Positions 21,476 through 32,879 of a stretch of 64,000 nucleotides of DNA are shown piece after piece. The DNA comes from Triatoma infestans (taxonomy: Eukaryota > Arthropoda > Insecta > Hemiptera > Reduviidae): positions 1 through 64,000 of the forward strand of contig JAAEAF010006974.1 of the NCBI GenBank assembly GCA_011037195.1. The letters run 5' to 3'. The notes under the pieces were generated by a model. The model ran no database searches. It saw only the letters and a program-made list of their open reading frames with translations, and was not told where the DNA came from. Each line of letters starts with the position of its first letter. The first letter of the stretch is position 1. A program made the position numbers and the translations under genes.

Positions 21476-22640
21476 CAAAATTTTGAACAAAATTGGCAAG
21501 TGGGCCTATTTTGAAGGTTATTACTAGTTTCGTTATAATTATTATTATTCTGATTATATTGGTATCTACCTGGATAAGAGTTAAATCGTGGATTATTTGA
21601 ATTAACTCGAGCGTTGCTATTGTTACTGTAATTCTGATTATGATTATTATAGCGATTATTTATTCGGTGATTAAAATTTCTATGAATGTTAAAATTCTTA
21701 GGCATTTTGCCAAAGTTAGTGCGAGGTTTTGATTGAAATTTGTTTGTACAGTCCACGTCAAAATGTGGACCGGAACAATGGCGGTATGGCTGTACTTTAT
21801 TAGATTAAAAACTCTTCGAGTGATAGTTGGTTTTAATGGTGGCTTCTGACTTTTATTTCGATGCGGGCATTCTCTGTCGAAATGCATTTGTCCGCAGAAA
21901 CGACATGGAGATGGGGATGTGCGAGGATTAGAAGTTTACGAGGTGACAGCGAAAACTGTGGGGTTTGTTTCCGAAGCCTGTACTTCCTTTAGGGCATTGG
22001 CCTAAGAAAGTGCTTCGTCTAATTTTTGAAGTAGCTTTGTTCGTACCTCATTACGAAGCAGTTGAGGAAGTGACTTTAGGAACGCATCAATGGCCAGTTT
22101 GTCTAAAATAGAATGTAAGGCCTCGAGTGGGTTAGCTTCTTTTAGTCTAATGGCGGACTGGATATGTCTAACTCTCCGAGAAGGTTTCAGGAGACTCTGT
22201 GGGTAGAGACTGAATATTAGTCATCTGTTGTAAGAGGACTAGAAGGGTTTTTTCTTTTCTAAATCTAGTTAGAAGATGTTCGGAGATTAGAGGATACGTT
22301 ATAATTGTACCCTGGCGTTGTAATTCGGCCTTCTGGGTGTCGTAAAATATTTTTGCAGAACCTGGGAGCCTAAGTGCTAGTATTTCTAATTTTGCAGCGT
22401 CGTCCCAGCCAGAAAGGCTAGCACAATGGCTAATTTGGTGTAGGAAGTCTGAAACCTGGCTGAATTTTCGCCATCGAAGGTGGGCAAACTATTAATTAGT
22501 TGTAAATTTCTTAAGAGGCCAGCGGGTTGATTGTTAGGGGTGGCTGGAGGATTTGCTAATTGCTGCTGAGCAAGTAAATATTCTTCAGCAGCGTCGATAA
22601 CCATATCTTGTCCATTAATCTTGTACATTTTGGAAACAAT
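21440..22640 (-). pseudogene. Gag polyprotein with zinc knuckles, broken
   Basis: Gag packages the element RNA into a cytoplasmic particle. The N-terminal part starts with a Met near 22628 and reads to LINSLPTFDGENS, matching the LPxFxG motif at the start of Ty3 capsids. The middle (about 22000-22385) retains a VLLQQ...-type helix region but has stops and frameshifts. Three zinc knuckles follow: CRFCGQMHFDREC (CX2CX3HX4C, near 21855-21895), a second whose first Cys is now Tyr (near 21745-21770), and a third CQFC...TARNC (near 21455-21510) in which Gly-His has become stop-Tyr. An Asn-rich linker (21540-21740) separates the last two. With several lesions this copy cannot make full Gag. Confidence 0.75.
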
Positions 22641-22987
22641 AGAATTACCACTTTGGGAAAGATTATATTTTTCAAGGCGGCGATTAAATTGCCGCCAACA
22701 GAAAGATTATTATCGCGTAATATCTTTACAATTTGCGATCTATTAAGAACACTTATAAATTCAAAATACACAATGGATTGGGGTACAGTGGTACAATTAC
22801 AAAAATTTAAAAATGAAATTCAATAGAAAATTCAATTATGGGAAATATTTAAGATATTTCCGCTGAGAAAATAATTGATCAATAGTAAGATATTTCCGCT
22901 GAGCAATAACATTATCTGATGGATAATTTGTTTAATTATTAAATTGAAAACTGTACGTACTTGTTAATTAGTGGATTCTGGATGAAA

Positions 22988-23012
22988 ATATATCCCAAAC
23001 AGCTGGCACCAA
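22988..23012 (-). other. Primer-binding-site-like sequence
   Basis: Immediately inside the 5' LTR, on the minus strand, the sequence TGGTGCCAGCTGTTTGGG begins with TGG, as required to pair with the CCA end of a tRNA primer. I could not assign the tRNA with confidence. Confidence 0.6.
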
Positions 23013-23494
23013 TGAAATGTGATTGGTGATGTTGTGTGTTTGTGTGTTTGTAATGGCCCTAGCGGTTTTGTAAGAGGGCTCGTAAGTACGTATATATGTT
23101 TAAGAGAGAAGTATTAGAAATAATCAAGAGATCACACTGTTTTTTAAATAGATATATTCTCTAAGGGAAATTAAGTTGCTTTAAATTATCACAATAATAT
23201 GCTTATAAGTATACTGTAATTAAATGGAAAAAACTCTTATGTTATAACTTAAACTGGCACAGTTCTGATGTGTTCTCCTTGGTGTCTACAAAAAAAAAAA
23301 ACTGTCTTGAAGGAATGTCTTCTGATTGTTCGTTCAATTCCTCCCCTGTGAGAACAATGCTATCAAGGTTCATGAACTTTTCCAATAACTGTACTCTTGT
23401 ACCTGCGTGTACCCTTTTGCCAACAAGCTCGCATTTTCCTTCCTAATTTTGATATTTCAAATTAAAATAGATATAATTTCTTGCATCCCTCACA
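23013..23494 (-). repeat. 5' LTR of the gypsy-like element
   Basis: This 482-bp LTR aligns with 18051-18525 throughout. Visible differences include GTGTG versus GTGGG near the left end, GGCCCTAGCGG versus GGCTTGAGCGG and CAATGCTATCAAGG versus CTTCGTTCAAGG, so the insertion is not recent. The overlapping minus frame 23443-23643 is not a gene. Confidence 0.88.
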
Positions 23495-23499
23495 ATACT

Positions 23500-25240
23500 T
23501 AGACTTCTTTCTAGTTGTTTAAAGATCGATTTAGTCAACCAAATTGTTCTCAATTGGTATGAATTGCTTTGGGTGGGTAGTCTGGTGTCATGTCCAAAGT
23601 TGAAGTGGCATAAGACGTATATCAAATCGCAGTAAATAATCACATGCTAATAATCCTGTAGCAGTGATAATAGTCATATTAAATATGATATAGATGGCGC
23701 TAGGGTGATTTATGATAAGAAGTATATCATTTCATTACACTAGATAAGATTCGATAGTAAGATTCGAACAAACAGAAGCAAGGAACACGAGGATTGAACA
23801 GACAGACTAATTTTCATGTATTTTTCTTCCCTCTAGTACGTCTAATAGGACAAACATACTAATAAAGTGTTTATAGACAAAATCTTCAATTTTATTTACA
23901 TTATTTTGATATTATTAAGAAGAATTTATATTAGATGATAAGGCGTCTCAGTTTTCTATGGAGACAAACTATTACTGGTTAAGTCAAAACGAAACTGTTC
24001 TCTGTACCTAATAATTCCTGAAAAAAATGCGTAGCGGGGAATTAGTTTGGCAAGCTTCCTTACGAAGGCACATAGTATCTCGATTTTATTCCGAAATTGC
24101 TTCTTCTTCTTTCTTCTTTTTTATATCTAATCAGCTGAACAATTTATAAAAAAAACAATAATTAATTGAAGCTGTAATTTTCAATATTTTGGAGAAGTCC
24201 TTGTTTATAGAATTTGTGGTTTGTAAGGTTTAACACTACAGATAATTATTTATTTCTAAAATGGAGCAGTTTTTACGCCTAGTTTGCGCGTGTTTTATAT
24301 TTTTTTAACCTCATGGCAATTTTTTTTTTAATTAATTATATTTTTATTAAATTTTTTTATCTTTAAAAGAAGGAATGTAGTTCAAATAATTTTTTTTTTT
24401 TTTTTGAAGTTGGAAAAGTAAAAAGTACAAACCTTTGATAAACCAAGCCTGAAAAATAAAAATAAAAATAAAAAAATAATTGAAATGCGAATAACAAGCA
24501 GGTGACGGAAAGAGTAAGTGGGCGAGATATTTTATAAGTGTGCTTGTAAAAAGTGGTCGCACAATTACGTAGTTAACTACATACATAAGTGTGGCTGTAG
24601 TGTTGTTTGTAAGCATGTGTGAGACTAGCTTCCAAGCATTTCTTAGTATCTAGTTACATAGCGAACTTAATGAAGGGAGTTTCGGTTGGTATAAAGTACC
24701 TGTCTAGCTATGGTCCTCAAAGTTGTTGCCAACTAAGAATTGACGAGAAGCAAGGCTCTCTGAGCACCTTTGTAATTGTGTAACAGTTGACGACAAGGTT
24801 GCCATGACAACTTAGTACTTAGAATTTTTGTTTTTTAAAGCAATTTGCGCTTACACATAAATTAATATTATTTATGTACCAAAAAATTCAGTACCGATAT
24901 AGATCCTTGAAAATTTAATTTTTAATCAGCTCTTATGACTGCAATAACATAAAAATCTGCTTTCTTTTATGTGCCCGGAAGATATGGATTGAGAAAACAA
25001 GTTTAACATTTATTTATGGGATGATATGATGAAAACAGACAGCTCCATACCAATGATACACCCCAATGCCACTACCAAATCCCTACAATACGCCCTATAT
25101 CACGCCAACGTCACCGTTACCTTATATCACACTAAACAATGAGCTATATCCAAATCCCTCGCAGAGAGAAACCCAGAATATCTTTATAAAAAAAAATCAA
25201 AAAACAAGATAGTAATTTTTATTTTTTGGTTGGATGTCCT
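23500..25240. other. AT-rich noncoding, no recognisable feature
   Basis: Homopolymer-rich sequence. A pyrimidine/purine-poor C-rich block at 25030-25190 could be a decayed element but shows no diagnostic motif. Confidence 0.45.
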
Positions 25241-25261
25241 GGAATGGCTGAAATAATATTA

Positions 25262-25670
25262 TTTTAGGGATACTGATCAAAATAGCCAGTCCTTGAATTT
25301 TTGTACAAATTTTATTTTTCTTCTCCTAGCTTTCGACTAGGGAACCTAGACGTCATCAGGTAACTATGGAATATAGTGTAACAGAAAATGAAAATTATTT
25401 TTCTATATGATGATTATTTACAATTAATAATGGAATTTATATAAATGAATTTGCCGTCATGTACTGAAAAATACGAAATCAGATATACGTATATGTTTAA
25501 TTATTAATTGTAAGTAATCACACATATCGCAAATAATTTTCAATTTTCTATTACATTATATTCCATTGGCGGTTACCAGATGGCGATTAGGTTCGCTACC
25601 AGAAGCAAAATAAAATATGTAAAAACAAAGGAGTACGTATTTTGATCAGTAACCCTAAAACAATACCCGA
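25262..25670. mobile_element. Diverged foldback element with hairpin module
   Basis: Left arm 25262-25438 and right arm 25500-25670 are inverted copies. GGGATACTGATCAAAATA on the left faces TATTTTGATCAGTAACCC on the right, and CAATTAATAAT faces ATTATTAATTG at the loop edge. On the minus strand at 25330-25359 the left arm has CTGATGACGTCTAGG, loop TTC, then CCTAGTCGAAAG, again a CTGANGA core with a hairpin before GAAA. The right-arm equivalent has decayed. Confidence 0.7.
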
Positions 25671-26469
25671 TTGTCAATAACTATCTTCATTTAGTGTAAT
25701 CATATAGTTGAAGGATACACAACAGACAGTAGAGGTCGTTCAAGTAGTTTCATCATACAGTTCTAGAAGACATTTCAAAATGAATTCATCAGGAAGTTAT
25801 CATCGAACTAACAGTCTCGTCTAGTCGCTCTTTCTCCCACATACTTACTACTAACTCTCTATTACTCCCACAGCTACTAAGTAATAAGTTTAATCAACAT
25901 ACCTGATACAATATTTAATGAGTAACAAGTTTTAATTGACCCATAGTAAATAATTATATTTGAACTAATTAAACTCAACAACCAGGTAGTATTATTGAAA
26001 CTTATGATAATACTACTATCGCCTTTATTTGACGAACTTTTAAGTCTTTGATGGTTCTTAATTGTAGTTATCGCCGGACCGGATCCTGGACCATAAGCTG
26101 GGAGAAAGCTTAGAAGTGGGGATCCAGAACAATACATATCTATTAATAGTTGTATGAACAAGCCAAACTTCTTAACATGCATTAAAACTGACTTTCATCG
26201 TTATGACATTTAATGTCACGTTATTTATCTTGAAAACTGAAATAACTATATTCCCCTGACAACATTTAGAACCAGTTTCCATTAGAAATATAGTTTAACA
26301 TATAATTTCTAACCTATAGTTATTCTAAGAAATATAGTTTATAGTTTGCAGTGGTGTCAGAAACATTGCAAATGTTTCTTCCAATAGTTCTATTCCCTCA
26401 TTTAAACAGTTTTTAATTAATTATATTTACTAGTTAAGACTTGCATACAGACCATTCGTTAAAAATTTT

Positions 26470-26580
26470 TTTTTCTTACTCAGAGAAACTCAACACATAT
26501 ATTTTCTGTGAAAACACAATTTCAATAATTTGCCACGATCTCAGTCTCTTAACACGTTAAGAGAAAGTCAAAAGAACTTA
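26470..26580 (+). repeat. Right-end fragment of the 1-kb dispersed repeat
   Basis: It contains the CTCAGAGAAACTCAACACAT, TTTCTGTGAAAACACAATTT and GCCACGATCTCAGTCTCTTA blocks and the terminal GTTAAGAGAAAGT of the repeat family defined at 5817-6782. Confidence 0.55.
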
Positions 26581-26699
26581 CACCAGGTATAACCTAAACT
26601 AGCACACTATAATCTTCGTTAGTTAATAAAAAAACATTTTCCTTAAAGATTAGTTTATAAACTGATTTTTGGCATGGGCAAATCTGTGTGAATCAAACG

Positions 26700-26770
26700 A
26701 TCCTCAATATAGGCGAACGTCCGGAAACCTTGATGACTACAAAATGACTATCACGGAAAAAATCTTTGAT
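26700..26770 (+). repeat. Single-arm remnant of the 15/17-kb foldback family
   Basis: CCTCAATATAGGCGAACGTC, CGGAAACC, TTGATGACTACAAAATGA and CACGGAAAAAATCTTTGATG correspond to the right arm at 17442-17518 with substitutions. No left arm is visible. Confidence 0.55.
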
Positions 26771-26926
26771 GTTAATGGCATGATTTAATCAATATCATAC
26801 CCCTAGACATTTGGTGATATGTGGATTAGAAGTCTGGATCCGCATGTTAAAGAAAATTCATGATCCAATATTTTTCTGAATCGCAGGTGTTATAGATTGT
26901 AGCAATTGTTGGCCGTTAGAAATGAT

Positions 26927-27618
26927 CAGAAGTATCTGTTGGTTGGCTGATCGGCCAGAGGGTATCATAAGAAAACACCAAAAATTCTTTAAGTGTTTTT
27001 TATTAGTAACCCGACGTTTCGACAAACATTGTTTGTCTTCTTCAGGGGCTATCTTTGTCGGCTTTCGTTATGATTAGGTTGTCTTGGTGAGTTTGTATAA
27101 AGTGTCTGGTGCTCGAGAGATCCTGGAAGAATTTTTTTGGAAAATTCGTGTTCTGTTGTTGTTTCTGTGTATATAGTTTGTCATGATATTAATGTTTTCA
27201 AGTCTTATACGGTCTTTGTCGTCTTCGGAAAGGTCAGTAATTCGTAAGATGTATTCGGTGTCGTTGTTCCTAACATTATGATCGACACCGAATATATCTT
27301 ACGAACTACTGACCTTTCCGAAGACGACAAAGACCGTTTAAGACTTGAAAACATTAATATCATGACAAACTACATACGCAGAAACAACAACAGTACACAG
27401 AACACGAATTTTCCAAAAAAATTCTTCCAGGATCTCTCGAGCACCAGACGCTTTATACAAACTCACCAAGACTATAACCAAAGCCGACAAAGATAGCCCC
27501 TGAAGAAGACAAACAATGTTTGTCGAAACGTCGGGTTACTAATAAAAACACTTAAAGAATTTTTTGGTGTTTTCTTATGATACCCTCTGGCCGATCAGCC
27601 AACCTACAAATACTTCTG
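26927..27618. mobile_element. Large near-perfect foldback (hairpin) element
   Basis: Two inverted arms of about 335 bp (26927-27263 and 27283-27618) flank a loop of about 19 nt between GGTGTCG and CGACACC. Arms differ at only a few positions. Each carries the module CTGAAGAAGACAAAC-AAT-GTTTGTCGAAACGTC (plus strand 27500-27533; minus strand 27012-27045), whose stem of seven pairs is perfect. The outer end contains GGCTGATCGGCCAGAGGGTA. An open frame of 72 codons on plus (27278-27496) runs through the right arm. Its mirrored copy in the left arm is interrupted. The frame matches no family I can name. A transcript would form long double-stranded RNA. Confidence 0.85.
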
Positions 27619-27656
27619 GTTGTATTGATATAAATTAATATACTATCAATCTATAG

Positions 27657-27660
<4 letters not shown>

Positions 27661-27710
<50 letters not shown>
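27661..27710. repeat. (CA)n microsatellite
   Basis: About 25 uninterrupted CA dinucleotides separate the foldback from the following LINE remnant. Confidence 0.95.
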
Positions 27711-27714
<4 letters not shown>

Positions 27715-27739
27715 TAATCGCCGACACTACTTAATTTAT

Positions 27740-28395
27740 TTACTCCACACTCCATAAATTAAATCCGGCCAAAGTAGTGTTGCTGGTAGATTCATGCGCG
27801 GCCATCATAGCTTTAATAAATGATAACCCCACGACACTGTGTACCAGGAAGAAGCCAGATGGCATCTCCATGAATTGCTCTGCCTGAAGTGGGTAATTAT
27901 ATGATACAATGGATCCCGGCACATTGCGGAGTGCCTGGAAATGAGATAGCCGATCAGTTGACTAAAAAGGGCTGTTCTTTAAACCAACCGGTTTTACCTG
28001 TTTCGTTAAGAACTGCCAAAGCAGAAATCCGGGCGGTGTTTTCACCCAATAGGGTGAACCATAAATAGGATGTATGTGGAGGGGGGGAAGCGCTACGGCT
28101 GCTTGTTGAGGGACAATATTCCACATTCTTTGCCACGACCTGTGTTTGTGGCTAACTTTAGAAACCTGACAGGCCACGAGTGCCTGCGTTGCAATTTATT
28201 TAGGCTAGGAATATTAAACGAAATGACATGTCCTCTTTGCGAGGAGGGAGTTTTTGACGCCACTCACTTAAAGAAGTGTAGTAAATTGGGTGACAGTAAA
28301 GAAAATTTAAATAATATAGAAACCTCTACTAGATATTGGTCTGCCCGAAATTTAATTGCTGGCAAGCAAATAGTATCCGGCGTAGGATAAAAAAA
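27740..28395 (+). pseudogene. LINE 3' remnant: RNase H and C-terminal zinc knuckle
   Basis: The RNase H domain is recognisable from VVLLVDSCAAIIALINDN (about 27768-27825) and IQWIPAHCGVPGNEIADQLT (about 27907-27965). The C-terminal region LTGHECLRCNLFRLGIL, then CPLCEEGVFDATHLKKC (CX2C...HX3C, about 28225-28275), is typical for jockey/R1/I-type non-LTR elements. Between them lie at least one frameshift and a stop near 28065. It ends with a short A-rich tail at 28389-28408. The element is 5' truncated, with no RT present. Confidence 0.8.
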
Positions 28396-28409
28396 AAACA
28401 AAAAAACAA

Positions 28410-30420
28410 ACAACAACTTAGATTTCCCGGTCAGAAATTCGTTTTAGGAAAATGATGGAAATTAGAAATAATAAAGCTCTCTTTAAGTTACATAAGGATA
28501 GTTAGTGCATGGAGTATTGGCTACTAGACCAAATACTCAATGACCATTGTCACTAGTACTGGATCTATAGAGACTTCCATGAGTGACTATCTTTTTATAT
28601 AGAATGTTATCTTTACAAATGAAGGAATGTGCACCTCTATACACAAAGAAAATGCACCCTGGAAATGGGTATTTGGTGGGTTGAGAGACATAGAGTTTGC
28701 CTATGTGATTAAGCTAAACCAATATAGTTGTACACTCTAAAGTCCCTATGGGTTGTGTGTGTATGGGGGTGGGGGAAGAGATAGTGTTTTGCTTTGCTTT
28801 GTGTGGTGTTCCTGCAAGCACATCAAGTTTCCTGAAGAATGTCAAGTTCCTAATTCACCATCCCAGTTATCCCTGAATAGAACTAGTTAAGTACAATCTT
28901 TTGATCGATTTTTATAAAGAAACTATCGTCGCTATATTCTCAAAAAGATTCTGAATCAGAACTTCCAAAAACATTATTTTGATTATTAACGCTTCTAAAT
29001 GTGGCTGATTGAAAATTTTTTAACAAATTTTTTACAAGCTTCCATTGATTCATCTAGGAGTGTCATAAAAGTGTATTAAAGTTTGCTATACATGCGCTAT
29101 GAAGAAGTAATCTTTGTCTAATGACTTAAATAATGTCCGTTAAGGTGGAAACAAGAGGGAAGATAGTTTTATACACAATTAAGGTGTAGAAAGTAAAGGT
29201 ATTACTGCAGGTAAACATTAAGGAGTAACTATATATGTATATATAGAGAAGTTAATGTGAGGGGGGGGGAAATAATGTTTAGTGAAGTGTAATAGTTAGT
29301 CTGAGGTTAAGTCCAATGGGAGTCCATTTGTGGTGCTAAGTACTTGCAAATACCCACAAAGACTAGGCCCACTCGGGCCGGCCATAGTACTGAAATGACC
29401 CCCCAAGCCGCCATCATACTCCTGCTTCATTATAATGACTGCGTTCTACCGTACTAAATACCAGTAACTGGGTAACCAGCTTGAGCCCTCCCCCTCTTAC
29501 ATCTTTTATATACTAATACAAGACCAAATGCTAAAAATAGAATACTTTGTTTCTAAAATTAGTAATCATATTTCCTTTTACCCTCTCACTCACGCTCTGC
29601 CTCATTCTTTCACCTTGTCCTTGCGGTTATTGAAGTTAAAGTTTTTATTTCGAAAAAAAATAATTTCTTTCTTTTTGAATTTTATTAATCATTGAAAGAA
29701 TTAAAAAACTGATTGACCTTCATCAATAAATAGTTTGTGAGAAACAGAAGCTATTAAGAAGAGAATATGAAGAACATGCATTATAACACGCATATAATTT
29801 CAGTTAAATTCGTGAATAGATTCTGCAATAAAATATTATTTATATTTTATACTTGATTCTTGTTTATAAAATCCTGGTGTAAAACAGTCAAACGACTTTT
29901 TCTTACTGCAATTTACATACTTATAATTAACTTGCTTTAGACTTTGTAGACTGTTACTAGATTGTAGATGTATATAATTTTTTTGAGGAAAGATAACATT
30001 AACTTCTGGTATTTTATCCGTCGTAGCATGCATATTCATTTAGTTCCTGTTTACATTTTTTTTTTATTTTAATAAAACACACTATAGGGCATACCTGAGC
30101 TCGCGCTCATCCCAGCCCACAAACTATTCATCCATCGCAATCGACTTTACTATAAACAGAACTGTTTCTATATATACATAATCACTAAATAAAAGAGGGA
30201 TGGGCACTCAAAAGTGCACATAAGCGAACATAAAAACTAAAGCATCCTAGACTAACCACAATATAACCTAGTACACATAACAAACCTCACACGGTCAATA
30301 AATACAGTCATACCTTACACATCCATACAAGACTAACCTAAGGAACCTCTCAGTACTCGATATTCCTGAAAGGTCATCTAAAATTCTACAACTACCCAAA
30401 TCTAACGCACACAGACTACA
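28410..30420. other. Mostly unassigned noncoding; short dispersed-repeat end at 29850
   Basis: The only identifiable element is at 29850-29912, where CTTGATTCTTGTTTATAAAA and TCCTGGTGTAAAACAGTCAA match 31962-32020 and the left end of the 1-kb dispersed repeat. A nine-G run lies near 29261. No exon is seen. Confidence 0.45.
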
Positions 30421-30424
30421 GACA

Positions 30425-30790
30425 AGCAATAAATTACTATCACACAAAACATTCACTCCGCGTACCCATGGGAAAGACCCCAGGACACACGCCGCGACAG
30501 AGCAGATTCCGCAAACATTTTGAAGGCATTATATGCCGTCTCATTTTCCAAAAGCAAGGGCAGAGTGTCATTGCTAAGGTTAACATGAAATCCAATTCCT
30601 CGCCACAAGTTTGTGCGGAGATCTTCATAGAGCTCACAGTCTAAAACTATGTGTTCAGTGGTCTCCTCTTAGCCACAGCGACATTGACCCTCACTCACCA
30701 GAGCCCCATTCTAAACCACTTGTCATTTATCTGCCTATGCCCGGTTACAAGTCTGGAGCCAGCATTTGAAAAATCCGTTGGGACTATTCT
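30425..30790 (-). pseudogene. LINE C-terminal remnant
   Basis: Read on the minus strand, a segment gives CG-type CQCRCG, stop, then EETTEHIVLDCELYEDLR and LWRGIGFHV. This is the C-terminal CCHC block (C...C...EHxxxDC) after the RNase H of a jockey-type LINE. The continuing LENETAYNAFKMFAESALSRR is the last helix. It is 5' truncated at about 30790 and disrupted by at least one stop. Confidence 0.7.
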
Positions 30791-31339
30791 ATGACCAGCC
30801 GTCGCGTCCGGAAGATACCTATAAGTAGTCCTTCCCTTCGCAGAACTCGCCAGCGGGCTTTCCATATGTCCAAAAGATCCTGTTTATTTTTATTATCCTA
30901 CTATTTCTATTGTTCCTGTATACATGTCAACATGTATACAACCAACAAACCATCAAGTGTGAGTGTAATAGAAGCATTTTTTTTTTGGGGCATTAGCTTT
31001 CACCATCAGCCATAATATGGAAAAAAGCAAACCATCACTACTTTAAGATATCCAACACGAGTGGTGCGTTGCAAAAACCTGCTCCATCGTCTCATACAAC
31101 ACAATCCTGTCTGTGATTACACTTATACCTTACAGCAGTAAACATTCGTCTAAATAAAAGCATTCATTAATAAAAAATCAATCATTCGGATAAATACATT
31201 CATACCAATGAGAATTTATTTGAGGCCAATGGAATACGTTCCACTAAAAATTTGGGTTGGTTTTTCCGATTACTTACGCACCAATTATTCTTAAACCTAA
31301 ATTAAAAATATGTACATTATTTACACTGCTATCACATTT

Positions 31340-31500
31340 ACATGCATACAGGGGCCGGGGTAGCCAATCCCGGCTCAGACACGCCCCTCCAAAAGACAGT
31401 GGCTCCCAGAACAGAAGTGAACTCTCTACATGAACTTGGTGAATTTGCTCTGGCGATGGATAAAAATCCGAAACCGGTCAGGAACCACATGAATATGCAT
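31340..31500 (+). repeat. LINE 3'-end-like fragment plus hairpin module
   Basis: The GC-rich block 31348-31402 (GGCCGGGGTAGCCAATCCCG ... GTGGCTCCC) matches, in inverted orientation, the 3' untranslated region of the LINE copy at about 48890-48945. It is followed at 31450-31479 by CTGGCGATGGAT-AAAA-ATCCGAAACCGGTC, another CTGNCGA-hairpin-GAAAC module with a perfect four-pair stem. Confidence 0.6.
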
Positions 31501-31569
31501 GCTACGACGGAGTCCTAGCACCTCTCTATAAAACCACCTTACCTGAGCTTTCGCCGAAATAAGTTTCAG

Positions 31570-32265
31570 ACAAAAGAGATAGGTCTCTGTATATATATAG
31601 TTAGTAAAACAAATTTAATAAAATCCATCCGCTTTTTATGGATTAAATTGCAGAAAATTGAAAAAACTTTTCAGTAAAGATCCACTTCCATTCAACCGGT
31701 TTTTTCCAAAATAGAATTTTGACACCATTTAGGAATCATATAATCAACTGAAATATTACTTCAGAAGAAAATATAGTCCCATCTCTCTTCCAAATGTCCT
31801 CTTAAAAGAGTCTTCCCAGAAGAAAATTTTAGACAAAAATTGGCTCTCCTAATTTGTGTTTTAGATATAAAAAGTAATAAAGAAAATCGGTGGAGCAGTT
31901 TACGAGAAAATCACAAAAAACTGAAAAATTCATTCAAAGTAATGTGGTACTTTATTTTGCACTTGATTCTTGTTTATAAAATCCTGGTGTGAATCATTCA
32001 CACGATTTTAAAATGCTCTTATTGCATTTTAAATCTAAGGAATTTTGATAGATAACTTCCTGTTGAATTCCATAGTCATAACGAAAGGGAATGTCAAGTT
32101 TGAACTTTGTGCAATCTTTCATTTTTTGGGCTATACCGATCAAATGCATACATTATACACGGACATTTTTTCGGACTCAGGAAACCATAGAACGTGAATT
32201 TCCGGTGTAAACTTGATATCGATAATTTGTACGATCGTAGTATTTTTTCTTAAGTGGAAACTAAA
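31570..32265 (+). repeat. Copy of the 1-kb dispersed repeat
   Basis: Internal unit signals (CAGAAAATTGAAAAAAC, CAGTAAAG, CCACTTCCATT, TCTTCCCAGAAGAAAATTTT) begin near 31660. The left-end motif appears at 31985-32010 and the right end (AATTTCCGGTGTAAACTTG) at about 32198. Order is rearranged relative to the 5.8-kb copy. Confidence 0.55.
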
Positions 32266-32879
32266 AATTATGTTTTCATACTATGGTATGTTACATTTAT
32301 ATGTAGAAACGATTTTAGAACGGCGTACAATGGGAAACTTCTGCGTTAATCTAACTGCGGGTGTCAGAAGGAGATGCTAAAGGTAAAATCAGAAAGTCCA
32401 TTGTAGCTGCCTAGGGTTTCTGTGAAGTCGCCTGTAAATAGTACAGCAAGTTGCAGATGTTACGTACGTTGTGTGTGTGCACTGAGCCAGCTTTTTCAGT
32501 TAAAAACGCAAAAACCAAACAGTAACATTCATCTACTTACTAACTCTGTAATTATAATGAGTAATGTTTGAGTTTTAGCGTATTACTATAAAGTTTACTA
32601 TTCTACGGATTTAATTTGTTTTAACTATAATTTTAAACTTGTTTAGGTTGGGCACCCATGGAAGTCATTCCATGTTGAACATTTACCTGCCTTTATTATT
32701 TTTCTATCCATTTATGCAATCTATATATTCAAATATAAAAATGACTCAAATAATATAATACTCAAATATAAAATTCAAATGACTACTATTCCAAAGAGAA
32801 TTTCTTGATGACTTCTCCATCACATTTTTATAATTCAAGTTCCATATTTCAACATTATTTATTATTATTATATTTGTAG

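Larger units (their letters stand above)
18047..23498 (-). mobile_element. Ty3/gypsy-like LTR element lacking RT and integrase
   Basis: The two LTRs (18051-18525 and 23013-23494) are highly similar and flanked by the 4-bp duplication ATAC (18047-18050, 23495-23498). This marks a complete insertion of about 5.4 kb. Sense is minus: next to the 3' LTR (18051-18525) lies a polypurine tract, seen on plus as CCCCCCTCC at 18529-18538, and next to the 5' LTR is a PBS-like TGGTGCCAGCTGTTTGGG (minus strand, ending at about 23011). The interior encodes Gag with zinc knuckles and an aspartic protease. About 2.4 kb between protease and 3' LTR carries no RT, RNase H or integrase. It must therefore depend on enzymes supplied by an autonomous relative. 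This resembles the non-autonomous Gag-only LTR class described in plants, with a protease in addition. Confidence 0.88.

Noticed and set aside
27278..27496. 72-codon open frame in the foldback arm as a gene
   Set aside because: It is one arm of an inverted repeat, matches no family I can name, and its mirror copy is interrupted.
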